A stretch of 64,000 bases of DNA from HXMU1428-3 sp965215715 (GCA_965215715.1 OZ244129.1:2170001-2234000), one strand, 5' to 3'; counted from the first letter of the stretch, positions 1 to 9,019 are shown. The notes: generated by a model not told the origin, from the letters alone. Translations and numbers: made by a program.

Positions 1-192
1 ATAGCCCGTAAGACAAAAAGCGGCATTTTTTTCCTACTTTTTTAAAAAACCTTACAAAAATTAAAACTCTGTTTAGGCTTTGGTGGGTAAATATTGCCTA
101 GGGGGAAATCAGTTCATCGTTATTTGCACGTTACGCGCGCAAGTCCTCTGTGACGTACAATCTTTGATTTAAGTATGGAGCAAGTAAGTGAG

Positions 193-1914
193 ATGAGTGA
201 GACTGTTTCTATTGAAAATGTTGAGAGTGGTCAGAGTGGTTTTGTTGGGTTTTTGAGGTCTTTGGGGGTCGCCCGCGTTGCGGCAATGGTGACAGTCGCC
301 ATTGGGATGATTGGTTTTTTCATCTTTTTAATCACCCGGTTTAATCAGCCCCATTTAACTGTTTTATTTTCCGATCTGGAATTTAAAGATTCGGTTGAGA
401 TTGTTAAAAAGCTTGAAGGTTTAAATGTGCCCCATGAAATACGTGGTGAGGGGGCCGTTATTTTGGTGCCGAAAGATCAGGTGCTAAAACTTCGCTTGTC
501 AATGGCTGAAGATGGCCTGCCAGCTGGCGGCACTGTTGGCTATGAAATTTTTGATAAAAGCAACACTCTTGGGGCTACCAATTTTGTTCAGAACATCAAC
601 CATTTACGTGCCATTGAAGGCGAGTTGGCCCGAACCATTAAAGCGCTGAACCAGGTGGAGCAAGCCCGGGTTCATTTGGTTTTGCCCAAACGCAAACTAT
701 TTGCAAGAGATAAAGCAAAAGCGTCTGCCTCTATTGTGATTAAATCACGTGGGGACCTTGGTCGCGCTCAAATTAGCGCCATTCAGCACCTTGTCGCCTC
801 AGCGGTTGAAAACCTTTCGCCGGCACAAGTTTCTTTGGTTGATGAGAGCGGGCGCTTGCTTGCCTCTGGTGTTGGCCAAGAGGCCGGGCAAGACATGCTT
901 TCGCAAGAAGTGGCAGAGCGCACGCGTGCCTATGAATTGCGTTTGACCCGTGAATTGGAAGAAATTGTTGGCCGGGTGGTTGGCAATGGGCATGTTCGTA
1001 TTCGTGTGAATGCGGAAATGGACTATAACCGGTTGACCAAATCGTCTGAGGTGTTTGACCCTGATGGGCGGGTTGTGCGCTCTTCAAATACGCGAGAAGA
1101 GACAAGTTCTTCAAAACAACCAACAGGTGATAACACCGTAACTGTTGGGAATGAATTGCCTGATAACAATGCGGACCAGGGTGATAAAGGTTCGGCCACT
1201 GAAAACCAACAAAAAACAGAAGAAGTGGTCAATTACGAAATTTCAAAAACCAATCAAACTGAAATCATTGAAGGGGGCCGGGTTAAACGGTTGGCCGTCG
1301 CGGTGTTGGTTGATGGTGTTTATGACAAAGGCGCTGATGGTAAACCTGAATACAAACCACGTCAAAAGGCGGAACTTGATCAAATTACCGAATTGGTCCG
1401 CACAGCAATTGGGTTTGATAAAAATCGCGGTGATTTGGTCAATGTTACCAATTTGCGCTTTGCTCCGAACAAAGCGTTGAGTTTGGAAGGGGCCGAAGAA
1501 GCCTCCATGTTTGATTTGAGCAAAGCTGATTATTTCTACATTGCTGAGCTGATTGTTACATTGCTTATATCCATGTTTTTCATTCTATTTGTCATAAGAC
1601 CGTTGATCAAACGGGTCCTGGAGCCGGAAAAATCGGAGGTGGTGATCGACCTTGTGGAGCAGTTGGATGAAATTAGCAAAGACAAAGCAACAATGGAGCT
1701 TGACCCTGAAAAGTTGAACACACTTGAACAGGTCGAAAACCAATTAAAGGAAAATCGCACAGCCCAAAATATTGAGGATGCGAAAGCCACCGGTGAAATC
1801 CATGCAGAGGCCATTAAGCAAATTGGTGGCCTGGTTGGCAATAATCCTAAAGAGGCAACCTCTGTGATCCGTAATTGGATTAATGAACCAGAACCTGAAA
1901 AGAAAGCTGCGTGA
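193..1914 (+). CDS. fliF: Flagellar MS-ring protein FliF
   Basis: FliF forms the inner-membrane MS ring on which the flagellar rotor and export gate are built. The protein has an N-terminal membrane segment at about residues 28-50, a large periplasmic region containing the secretory-like modules, a second membrane segment at about residues 450-475, and a cytoplasmic tail with the conserved motif around IGGLVGNNPKEA and VIRNWINE that binds FliG. The length of about 573 residues is normal. I prefer the ATG at 193 because GGAG lies 12 bases upstream; the in-frame ATG at 175 has no visible ribosome site. It is the first gene of a tight cluster with fliG, fliH, fliN and flbD. I saw no convincing sigma-54 promoter in the first 174 bases. 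Confidence 0.97.
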   Translation: MSETVSIENVESGQSGFVGFLRSLGVARVAAMVTVAIGMIGFFIFLITRFNQPHLTVLFSDLEFKDSVEIVKKLEGLNVPHEIRGEGAVILVPKDQVLKLRLSMAEDGLPAGGTVGYEIFDKSNTLGATNFVQNINHLRAIEGELARTIKALNQVEQARVHLVLPKRKLFARDKAKASASIVIKSRGDLGRAQISAIQHLVASAVENLSPAQVSLVDESGRLLASGVGQEAGQDMLSQEVAERTRAYELRLTRELEEIVGRVVGNGHVRIRVNAEMDYNRLTKSSEVFDPDGRVVRSSNTREETSSSKQPTGDNTVTVGNELPDNNADQGDKGSATENQQKTEEVVNYEISKTNQTEIIEGGRVKRLAVAVLVDGVYDKGADGKPEYKPRQKAELDQITELVRTAIGFDKNRGDLVNVTNLRFAPNKALSLEGAEEASMFDLSKADYFYIAELIVTLLISMFFILFVIRPLIKRVLEPEKSEVVIDLVEQLDEISKDKATMELDPEKLNTLEQVENQLKENRTAQNIEDAKATGEIHAEAIKQIGGLVGNNPKEATSVIRNWINEPEPEKKAA

Positions 1915-1923
1915 GAATAGACC

Positions 1924-2988
1924 ATGGCTCAAGTAGAAGAAATTGAAGAAACAAATGCTCCTGTTATGTTCTCAGGGGCGCCTGTTACTTCCCTGGATGA
2001 AATATCGGGACAAGAACGGGCAGCTATTTTATTGTTGGCCCTTGGCAAAGATTATGGAGAACCTGTTTGGGAATCTTTAGAAGATGATGAAATTGCTGAA
2101 ATTTCCATTGCGATGTCCAAATTGGGGAAAGTCACTACTGACCAGGTTGAGGAAATCTTAGCCCGCTTTATTTCTGATATGTCAATTTCAGGCGCCGTGA
2201 TGGGTAATTTTGAATCTACAGAAAATCTGTTGAAGCAAATTTTACCTGAAGATCGTGTGAATTTGATCATGGAGGGCATTCGCGGACCTGCAGGGCGTAA
2301 CATGTGGGAGAAACTTTCAAATGTTCAGGCCCATATTTTGGCGAACTATTTGAAAAATGAATACCCGCAAACCATTGCCGTGATTTTATCTAAAATTAAT
2401 CCTGATCATGCGGCCAAGGTTTTGTCTTTATTACCAGATGACTTTTCGCTTGAAGTGATCCAACGCATGCTTGCTATGGAAGCGGTGCAAAAAGAAATTT
2501 TAGAAAAAATTGAAAGCACCTTGCGCAAAGAATTTATCTCTAACCTTTCCAGCACGAACCAGACCTTTGCGCATGAAACGATGGCCAGTATCTTTAATAA
2601 TTTTGACCGCCAAACAGAAGCGTTGTTTATGGGTAAATTAGAGGAGATTGATCGGGATTCTGCTGAAAAAATTAAAAACTTGATGTTCACTTTTGATGAT
2701 CTTTCAAATTTAGATTCTGGCAGCATCCAGACTTTATTACGCGCCATTGACAATGATGTTCTTGCCCTGGCTATGAAAGGGACGTCGGATCAAATTAAAG
2801 ACTTCTTCCTTTCCAACATGTCCAAGCGCGCTGCAGATCTTTTAAAAGACGAATTGGAGAATATGGGCCCTGTTCGTTTAAGCGATGTGGATGAAGCACA
2901 AGCTACGATGATCAACAAAGCAAAAGATTTAGAAGCCACCGGCGAGGTTATTATCTCTAAAGGTGAAGCAACCGAAGAATTTATTTAA
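1924..2988 (+). CDS. fliG: Flagellar motor switch protein FliG
   Basis: FliG is the rotor protein that contacts the MotA stator and couples ion flow to torque; it sits on the FliF ring in the cytoplasm. The 354-residue product has the family's three-domain layout. The N-terminal FliF-binding domain includes ERAAILLLALG. The middle domain includes EYPQTIAVIL. The C-terminal torque domain includes the hallmark MFTFDDL near residue 260. The gene begins nine bases after the fliF stop codon, so the two are surely co-transcribed. Nothing is missing or unusual apart from an acidic N-terminal extension of roughly 25 residues. Confidence 0.98.
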   Translation: MAQVEEIEETNAPVMFSGAPVTSLDEISGQERAAILLLALGKDYGEPVWESLEDDEIAEISIAMSKLGKVTTDQVEEILARFISDMSISGAVMGNFESTENLLKQILPEDRVNLIMEGIRGPAGRNMWEKLSNVQAHILANYLKNEYPQTIAVILSKINPDHAAKVLSLLPDDFSLEVIQRMLAMEAVQKEILEKIESTLRKEFISNLSSTNQTFAHETMASIFNNFDRQTEALFMGKLEEIDRDSAEKIKNLMFTFDDLSNLDSGSIQTLLRAIDNDVLALAMKGTSDQIKDFFLSNMSKRAADLLKDELENMGPVRLSDVDEAQATMINKAKDLEATGEVIISKGEATEEFI

Positions 2989-3005
2989 GGAGCCAGAATT
3001 AAGCT

Positions 3006-3728
3006 ATGTCTGCGCCACAAAAATTTATGTTTGATAATTCTTTTGATGAAAAGGAAGAGGTGGTTGACCCGTTAGAAGAATTGAAAGTCAAATTTAATCA
3101 AAAAATTGAAACAGCCAAAAAAGAAGCGTTTGAAGAGGGCCGAAAAGCTGGAAAGCGGGAAGCTTTAGACTCGATTGAGAACCAAACAAAATGCGCTTTG
3201 GAAGCTCTTTCTAGCTCAGAAGAGGCATTGAACGATTCTTACCAAGAGGCATTAAAAAAATTAGAAGCCAAGTCAGTTGAATTTGGCATTACGGCGGGAA
3301 GCAAATTGGCGGCTCAATTAACCCAGCGCGAACCAATGCCCTTGCTTGAAAATTTTTTTAAAGAGGCATTTCAAGTTATTTATGATGTGCCTGAGGTTGT
3401 TGCCAGCCTGAACCCTTCTATTTTAGAGGCTGTCAAGAGCGCTAGTGATAAATGGAAACTTGAGGCAGGTTTCAAGGGCAATATTAGCTTTGTTGGCAAT
3501 GATAATTTAAAGCCAACTGATGTGGACCTTGCTTGGCGAGATGGGGGCATTCAGCGGTCTGTCGATGAGCTTATGCAGGCTATTAGCAGCGCAATGACCA
3601 ATTATTTTATGGCCCGTGACCAACACTCCTCCCAAGAAGGTGTTCAGGTTACCGCGCCGGAAATTGAACAACTGTCAGGTGAAATGACACAAGATACAAC
3701 GATCAACCAGAGCGAGAGCTTATCATGA
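3006..3728 (+). CDS. fliH: Flagellar export/assembly protein FliH (FlbE-like)
   Basis: The position between fliG and fliN identifies this as the FliH homologue, named FlbE in Caulobacter. FliH binds the export ATPase FliI and regulates it. The 240-residue protein is weakly conserved, as is usual for the family. Residues 20-95 are charged and probably coiled-coil, with the AxxxG-like stretch KKEAFEEGRKAGKREALDS, followed by a FliH/V-ATPase E-type C-terminal half. The last 40 residues are polar and look disordered. An AAGGAG sequence lies 13 bases before the start. The fliN start overlaps the stop codon (ATGA), which points to translational coupling. The assignment rests more on context than on sequence. 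Confidence 0.85.
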   Translation: MSAPQKFMFDNSFDEKEEVVDPLEELKVKFNQKIETAKKEAFEEGRKAGKREALDSIENQTKCALEALSSSEEALNDSYQEALKKLEAKSVEFGITAGSKLAAQLTQREPMPLLENFFKEAFQVIYDVPEVVASLNPSILEAVKSASDKWKLEAGFKGNISFVGNDNLKPTDVDLAWRDGGIQRSVDELMQAISSAMTNYFMARDQHSSQEGVQVTAPEIEQLSGEMTQDTTINQSESLS

Positions 3729-4081
3729 GTGAAGATCAACAAGACGAAAATTTAGAATTTCAGGATTTTTCTGACCAAGCAAAACCCTCAGAGGATGAAG
3801 ACCTGATTGATGATGCCCCCAAGCAGTTGGAAGATTTAGAAGCGGTGTTTGATGTACCAGTGAAAATCTCCGCCATATTGGGGCGCACCAACATTGAGAT
3901 TTCGGACCTGCTGGCCCTGGATGAGGGGGATATTTTAGAGCTTGACCGCAAAGTTGGTGAAGCGATTGACCTTTATGTGAACAACCGCCTGATAGCGCGC
4001 GGCGAGGTCGTTCTTGTGGACGAGAAACTCGGCGTCACTATGACAGAAATTATCGCCAGTAAAAAAGAAAATGGCAAATAA
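3725..4081 (+). CDS. fliN: Flagellar motor switch protein FliN
   Basis: FliN forms part of the C-ring that switches the direction of flagellar rotation and helps dock export substrates. The 118-residue product has an acidic N-terminal segment of about 40 residues and then a single SpoA domain (about residues 42-115) with the typical core LGRTNIEISDLLALDEGDIL and the ending GVTMTEII. The start overlaps the fliH stop by four bases. The length is normal for the alphaproteobacterial form. Confidence 0.96.
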   Translation: MSEDQQDENLEFQDFSDQAKPSEDEDLIDDAPKQLEDLEAVFDVPVKISAILGRTNIEISDLLALDEGDILELDRKVGEAIDLYVNNRLIARGEVVLVDEKLGVTMTEIIASKKENGK

Positions 4082-4103
4082 CGGCTTTTGAAGGAGCAAA
4101 AAG

Positions 4104-5462
4104 ATGCGTTTAACAATCATCGGCAGCCTGCATGGAAACCTTTCTCAAGCGACAAAAATCGCCATGGATACAGGCGCGAAGGTGACCCATGCTAGCACCA
4201 TTGACACCGCCCTGAATGACTTGCGCAATGGGCAAGGCGCTGATCTTATTATGATTGAGGACAGCTTTGATATTAGCACCTTGGTTGAACAGCTTGAACA
4301 AGACCATATTCATGTGCCTTTGGTGGCTTGCGGTTCTGGTGAAGATACGCGTGCGGCTGTCAAAGCCATTCAAGCTGGGGCCAAAGAATATATCCCGTTG
4401 CCACCTGATCCAGAACTGATTGCCGCCATTATTATGGCGGTTGCTAAAGACCAAAAGGCATTGATTTACCGCGACCCGGCGATGAACAAAGTGATTGAGC
4501 TTGCTGATCAAATTGCCAATTCTGATGCCAGCATTTTGATCACTGGGGAAAGCGGCACTGGTAAAGAGGTGATGGCGCGCTATGTGCACGAAAAATCGCC
4601 GCGCGCATCTAAGACTTTTATCAGTGTGAATTGCGCGGCCATTCCTGAAAACTTGTTAGAATCTGAATTGTTCGGCCATGAAAAAGGCGCCTTTACCGGG
4701 GCACTGCACCGCCGGATTGGTAAGTTCGAAGAAGCCAATGGCGGCACATTGCTGTTAGACGAAATTTCAGAAATGGATGTGCGTTTGCAAGCCAAATTAT
4801 TACGTGCCATTCAAGAACGGGTGATTGACCGGGTTGGTGGTACAAAACCTGTGCCGGTTGATATTCGCATCATTGCCACTTCTAACCGTAACCTTGCTCA
4901 AGCCGTGCAAGACGGCTCTTTTCGAGAAGATTTGCTTTATCGGTTAAATGTTGTCAACCTCACCATTCCGCCTTTGCGCGATCGGAAAGAAGACATTTTG
5001 GCACTTTCCACACACTTTATTGAGAAATACACCCAGGCCAATGGGCTTGGGAATAAAAACCTTAGCGCTGATGCGTTAGAGGTGCTCAAAGCCAATCAGT
5101 GGCAGGGTAATGTGCGCGAGTTGGAGAACACCATGCACCGAGCCGTTCTGCTTTCAAATGGTGATGAAATAACTTCCGATGTCATTCGCCCGCCTGAAGC
5201 ACTTACCTCTTTAACAACTGAACCGGCCGCTCAAGCGGCGGCAACGGCTGAGGCTGTGCAGCACACACTTGTGGGTATGACGGTGGCTGAAGTTGAGCGT
5301 GATTTAATCTTAAACACGTTAGACCATTGCATTGGCAACCGCACCCATGCCGCCAATATTCTTGGCATCTCCATTCGGACCTTGCGTAACAAGCTCAAGC
5401 AATATTCTGATGAAGGTGTTGACATTCCCATGCCAAATGAAACCCGCACTGCGGCTCAATAA
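4104..5462 (+). CDS. flbD: Sigma-54-dependent flagellar regulator FlbD
   Basis: FlbD is the enhancer-binding protein that turns on late flagellar genes with sigma-54 RNA polymerase in Caulobacter and relatives. The 452-residue protein has a receiver-like domain (1-120), an AAA+ domain with Walker A GESGTGKE at about 153-160, the sigma-54-contacting GAFTGA loop at about 194-199 and Walker B LLLDEIS, and a Fis-type helix-turn-helix near the end (NRTHAANILGISIRTLRNKL). The receiver is degenerate: the acidic pocket of strand 1 is absent and the position of the usual phospho-acceptor is Glu52 in DLIMIED. AAGGAG lies eight bases before the start. The likely target seen in this window is the flgE promoter near 17.88 kb. 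Confidence 0.96.
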   Translation: MRLTIIGSLHGNLSQATKIAMDTGAKVTHASTIDTALNDLRNGQGADLIMIEDSFDISTLVEQLEQDHIHVPLVACGSGEDTRAAVKAIQAGAKEYIPLPPDPELIAAIIMAVAKDQKALIYRDPAMNKVIELADQIANSDASILITGESGTGKEVMARYVHEKSPRASKTFISVNCAAIPENLLESELFGHEKGAFTGALHRRIGKFEEANGGTLLLDEISEMDVRLQAKLLRAIQERVIDRVGGTKPVPVDIRIIATSNRNLAQAVQDGSFREDLLYRLNVVNLTIPPLRDRKEDILALSTHFIEKYTQANGLGNKNLSADALEVLKANQWQGNVRELENTMHRAVLLSNGDEITSDVIRPPEALTSLTTEPAAQAAATAEAVQHTLVGMTVAEVERDLILNTLDHCIGNRTHAANILGISIRTLRNKLKQYSDEGVDIPMPNETRTAAQ

Positions 5463-5522
5463 ACAACCACTCAAGCGTTCACTAGTTCCTGCGTAATAAG
5501 AAAAGCCATTAGATGGCTCAAC

Positions 5523-5570
5523 AGCATTTCATTTTTACCAAAACCGGTATCCACTTTTGGGTGAAATGCT
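5523..5570. repeat. Dispersed palindromic repeat, single-hairpin copy
   Basis: AGCATTTCA at 5523-5531 is the exact reverse complement of TGAAATGCT at 5562-5570, and the interior carries the core AAAACCGGTATCCACTTTTG. The same core returns at about 8065, 8167, 29831 and 47905, always inside an inverted repeat. This copy has only the hairpin that holds the core. It lies between flbD and flhA. Confidence 0.8.
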
Positions 5571-5605
5571 ATAAACCATCCGATGCGCTGAAGACCAAAA
5601 ACGTA

Positions 5606-5662
5606 GGCCAAATGGCCGTCGGCGCCTGGCGCCGCCCAACGGAGGGCGGCAGCTTCGCTGCC
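5606..5662. repeat. GC-rich cluster of small palindromes before flhA
   Basis: Four short inverted repeats follow one another: GGCC-AAAT-GGCC (5606-5617), GGCGCC-T-GGCGCC (5621-5633), GCCGCCC...GGGCGGC (5631-5650) and GGCAGC-TTC-GCTGCC (5648-5662). The block is far richer in G+C than its surroundings and ends about 20 bases before the flhA start codon. It may be a second family of mobile palindromes, or an RNA structure acting on flhA expression; the sequence alone does not decide. Confidence 0.6.
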
Positions 5663-5681
5663 ACAGCCTGTGAGACAAAAA

Positions 5682-7787
5682 ATGAATCAAGCGACTGTTA
5701 TAGATAGATTTAGAGGGCACGGAGATATTGGGTTGGCCCTTGGGGTGATCGCTATTCTTGTGGTTTTGATCTTGCCAATGCCGGCCATCATGTTGGACAT
5801 GGCTTTGGCCATCTCTATTACCTTTTCTGTGCTGATTTTAATGACGTCATTGTTTATTCACACACCGCTTGAGTTCTCTTCTTTCCCGACCATTTTATTG
5901 ATTGCCACTATGATGCGCTTGGCACTCAACATTGCTTCGACCAGATTGATTTTAAGCCACGGGCATGAAGGGACCAATGCTGCGGGCCATGTGATTGAAG
6001 CGTTTGGTAATTTTGTCATGCAGGGCAATTTTGTCATTGGTATTATTGTGTTTTCTATTCTTGTTTTGGTCAATTTTGTGGTGATCACAAAAGGTTCTGG
6101 CCGTATCGCTGAAGTGGCGGCCCGCTTTACCCTTGATGCCATGCCGGGCAAGCAAATGGCGATTGATGCGGATTTATCTGCAGGCCTGATCAATGAAGAA
6201 GAGGCAAAGGCACGCCGGACAAAGTTGGAAAATGAAAGCTCGTTTTTCGGTGCTATGGATGGTGCGTCTAAATTTGTGCGCGGGGATGCGGTTGCTGGTC
6301 TTTTAATTACCTTTATCAATATTATTGGCGGCATTGTCATTGGTGTTGGACAAAATGATATGTCGTTTGGGGATGCGGCCCAAACCTATACCTTGCTGAC
6401 CATTGGTGATGGGCTGGTGAGCCAGGTGCCTGCCCTTGTTGTTTCAACAGCGGCTGGCCTGTTGGTTTCCAAGGCCGGTGTTGATGGGGCAGCTGACAAG
6501 GCTTTGTCTTCGCAGTTATCTGGCTATCCTAAAGCGCTGGCGATGTCGTCCTTCTTGATGCTGGTTATGGCCACTTTGCCGGGTATTCCAGTTGTGCCAT
6601 TTTTAACCTTAGCGGCCGCCAGCGGCGGGTTGGCCTGGTATGCAACGGGGCAGCGCCAAAAGAAAAAACTAGAACAACAACAAATCGAAATCTCACAAGC
6701 AGAAGCGGCCAATACGGAACCGGCTGAAGAGCCGATCAAAGATGTTCTGAAAATTGATGGTCTGCGCTTGGAACTTGGCTATGCGCTTATTCCGATGATT
6801 AAGGATGGGGCGCCTGACGGGGATAAATTAACCGATCAGATTAAGGCGTTGCGCCGGCAGTTGGCCGCAGACATGGGCTTTGTGATGCCGTCCGTGCGCA
6901 TTCTGGATAATGTTCATTTGGGCGCTAATGATTATATTATCAAAATCAAAGAAGTTGATTCTGGCCAAGGGATCATTTACCCCAGCCAATATTTGGTGAT
7001 GGACCCAATGGGCAATGACATTGACTTGCCAGGCGTGAACACAACTGAACCCACTTTTGGCCTGGCTGCTAAATGGATTGGGCAAGAGCTTCGTGATGAT
7101 GCGCAAATGAAGGGGTATACTGTTGTTGATCCGATCACTGTGGTCTCCACCCATTTAACCGAAGTGTTGAAAAATAATATGGCAGACCTTCTGTCTTATT
7201 CGGAGGTGAATGGGCTGCTGGACAATCTAGATGCCAGCCAAAAACGTTTGATGGATGACATCGTGCCGGCTCAGATAAACATCACTGGCATACAGCGGAT
7301 CTTGCAGAACCTACTTAAAGAGCGCGTTTCTATTCGTGATCTGCCAGCTATTCTTGAGGGAATTGCAGAGGCAACCGCTTACACCTCCAATGCCCAGTCA
7401 ATTACCGAGCATGTGCGCTCTCGTCTGGCACGGCAAATCACAGCGTCTTATTCCAACCCCGATGGCACGTTGGCAATTGTATCGCTGCACCCATATTGGG
7501 AACAAGAGTTTGCAGAAACGATTATTGGCGATGGGGATGATCGCCAATTGGCCATGGCGCCGAGCAAACTGCAAGACTTTATTCGCGCTGTGGCCAGCGC
7601 TTTTGAAGAAGCTTCAGCCAATGGGGATTATGCCGTGTTATTGGCCAGCCCTGGGGCACGCCCCTTTGTGCGCTCGATTGTAGAACGCTTTAGAGCTGAA
7701 ACGGCTGTCTTGAGCCAAAGTGAAATCCACCCGCAAGCCAAGATCCGTACAACGGCAACCGTGTTACCACCTCAAAATGAGGAATAG
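5682..7787 (+). CDS. flhA: Flagellar export gate protein FlhA
   Basis: FlhA is the large membrane component of the flagellar type III export gate; its cytoplasmic domain docks chaperone-substrate complexes. The 701-residue product has about eight N-terminal membrane helices (residues 15-325), including the family signature around MDGASKFVRGDAVAGLL, then a linker rich in Q and E and a four-subdomain cytoplasmic portion (about 345-690). I chose the ATG at 5682; an in-frame GTG at 5670 would add four residues. Upstream there is no strong Shine-Dalgarno sequence, and GC-rich hairpins end close by. The gene is separated from flbD by 219 bases that hold repeat DNA, so it may be transcribed with the fliF-flbD genes or from its own promoter. 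Confidence 0.97.
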   Translation: MNQATVIDRFRGHGDIGLALGVIAILVVLILPMPAIMLDMALAISITFSVLILMTSLFIHTPLEFSSFPTILLIATMMRLALNIASTRLILSHGHEGTNAAGHVIEAFGNFVMQGNFVIGIIVFSILVLVNFVVITKGSGRIAEVAARFTLDAMPGKQMAIDADLSAGLINEEEAKARRTKLENESSFFGAMDGASKFVRGDAVAGLLITFINIIGGIVIGVGQNDMSFGDAAQTYTLLTIGDGLVSQVPALVVSTAAGLLVSKAGVDGAADKALSSQLSGYPKALAMSSFLMLVMATLPGIPVVPFLTLAAASGGLAWYATGQRQKKKLEQQQIEISQAEAANTEPAEEPIKDVLKIDGLRLELGYALIPMIKDGAPDGDKLTDQIKALRRQLAADMGFVMPSVRILDNVHLGANDYIIKIKEVDSGQGIIYPSQYLVMDPMGNDIDLPGVNTTEPTFGLAAKWIGQELRDDAQMKGYTVVDPITVVSTHLTEVLKNNMADLLSYSEVNGLLDNLDASQKRLMDDIVPAQINITGIQRILQNLLKERVSIRDLPAILEGIAEATAYTSNAQSITEHVRSRLARQITASYSNPDGTLAIVSLHPYWEQEFAETIIGDGDDRQLAMAPSKLQDFIRAVASAFEEASANGDYAVLLASPGARPFVRSIVERFRAETAVLSQSEIHPQAKIRTTATVLPPQNEE

Positions 7788-7875
7788 CTTTTTATTTAAG
7801 AGAAGCGGATTTAGGCCCCTCAGCGTATGATTTGTTCCTTAGCAAACAACAATGAGTGATCTTTTGCATATCTTT

Positions 7876-8097
7876 CTAGAGCATGTCACTTTGTTTTGAC
7901 TTCAAAGCCATGCTCTTGTCTGTTTGTTTATGCCTGTCTTTTTTCTTGGCGCTTTAGCTTGCCCACCAGCAACCAGATTCTTTGTTTGCGCTTTAGTTTG
8001 CCCACCAGCAACCAGATTCTTTGTTTGCGCTTTAGTTTGCCCACCAGCAACCGCGCTATTTCCCAAAACCGGTATCCACTTTTGTGCGACACGCACT
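7876..8097. repeat. Composite palindromic repeat, copy split by a 39-bp triplication
   Basis: The left half begins TAGAGCATGTCACTTTG with the arms AGAGCATG (7878-7885) and CATGCTCT (7909-7916). The right half ends with the core and CGACACGCACT at about 8065-8097. Between the halves lies a tandem array that the other copies do not have. The intact copy right after it (8097-8198) shows what the uninterrupted element looks like. Confidence 0.8.
7949..8052. repeat. 39-bp tandem repeat, about 2.7 copies
   Basis: Units beginning GCGCTTTAG start at 7949, 7988 and 8027, so the period is exactly 39 bp; the third unit is cut off after 26 bp. The units differ by a single C/T change. Because 39 is a multiple of three, open frames run through the array on both strands, but none has a ribosome site or resembles a protein family, so I treat them as accidental. 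Confidence 0.9.
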
Positions 8098-8198
8098 AGA
8101 ACATGTCACTTTTTTTGAATCCAAAGCCATGCCCTATCTCTTTGTTTATGCGTGTCTTTTTTCACAAAACCGGCATCCACTTTTGTGCGACACGCACT
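8097..8198. repeat. Composite palindromic repeat, intact copy
   Basis: The element begins TAGAACATGTCAC and ends GACACGCACTT. It has two hairpin modules: a left one around ACATG...CATGCCC, and a right one with arms GCGTGTC (8150-8156) and GACACGC (8189-8195) enclosing the core AAAACCGGCATCCACTTTTG. It is nearly identical to the copy at 29762-29864. Confidence 0.85.
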
Positions 8199-8290
8199 TA
8201 AGAATAAATTTTCTGTCCACAGATCACAGCTGTTCCTTATAATCTATAAGTGTATGATCTGATTTATGATGATTTTTGCAATGGTTGGCC

Positions 8291-9019
8291 ATGTTACAGC
8301 ATCTTAAAACACTTAGTCTCAATGCTTTGTTGCCACCCGTTTGTTTAAATTGTCATGCGCCGCTTTTAAGCTCTCATCAAATTTGTTCCCCCTGTTGGCA
8401 AAACTTACATTTTATTAGCCCCCCCTTCTGCCCGATTATGGGCACGCCTTTGCCCTTTGACCTTGGAGAAATGGCTGTTTCAGCCCAAGCTGAAGCTGAT
8501 CCGCCTGCGTATGACCAGGCTAGATCTATTGCCCATTATGATGGCACCATGCGCGCGCTTATTCATAAATTTAAATATCAAGATCGTCATGAACTTGTGC
8601 AATTGTTTGCGATTTGGCTGGTTCTGGTGGGTTCAGACTTAATTGGCAAGAGTGATATGATCCTTCCCATTCCCCTTCATAGAAGGCGCTTGTGGCAAAG
8701 GCGATTTAATCAATCAGCTTTGCTGGCAAAAAGATTAGGACAAATCACCAAGACCCCAGTGCGCTTCTCATATTTAAAAAGACATAAGAAAACGCGCCCA
8801 CAAGTTGGGCTAACATCGCTTCAACGCAGAGATAACCTACAAGGTGCTTTTTCGATTGAACCTGGGGCCGTTGAGCATATCAGAAACCGCTCAATACTGC
8901 TTATAGACGATGTAATCACCACTGGAACAACGGCTAATGCGGCTGCTAGGACCTTAAAACAAGGTGGCGCTGGCGCTGTATACATGCTTAGTTTGGGAGT
9001 AGTTATAAATACTCTCTAG
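8291..9019 (+). CDS. comF: ComF family phosphoribosyltransferase-like protein
   Basis: ComF-family proteins take part in DNA uptake in naturally competent bacteria and are widespread elsewhere with an uncertain role. The product has an N-terminal zinc-ribbon pattern (CLNC and CSPC within the first 40 residues) and a C-terminal type I phosphoribosyltransferase fold with the PRPP-binding motif ILLIDDVITTGTT near residue 205. The length of about 242 residues is normal. I prefer the ATG at 8291; a TTG at 8276 would add five residues. The gene stands alone and reads away from the repeat cluster. Confidence 0.92.
   Translation: MLQHLKTLSLNALLPPVCLNCHAPLLSSHQICSPCWQNLHFISPPFCPIMGTPLPFDLGEMAVSAQAEADPPAYDQARSIAHYDGTMRALIHKFKYQDRHELVQLFAIWLVLVGSDLIGKSDMILPIPLHRRRLWQRRFNQSALLAKRLGQITKTPVRFSYLKRHKKTRPQVGLTSLQRRDNLQGAFSIEPGAVEHIRNRSILLIDDVITTGTTANAAARTLKQGGAGAVYMLSLGVVINTL

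Noticed and set aside
1..192. Sigma-54 or CtrA promoter before fliF
   Set aside because: TGGGTAAATATTGC has the wrong spacing (nine, not ten), and TTAA-N6-TTAC near 42-55 is not the CtrA spacing of seven.
7896..8118. Small open frames of 64-67 codons on both strands
   Set aside because: They exist only because the 39-bp repeat is a multiple of three; no ribosome site and low-complexity products.
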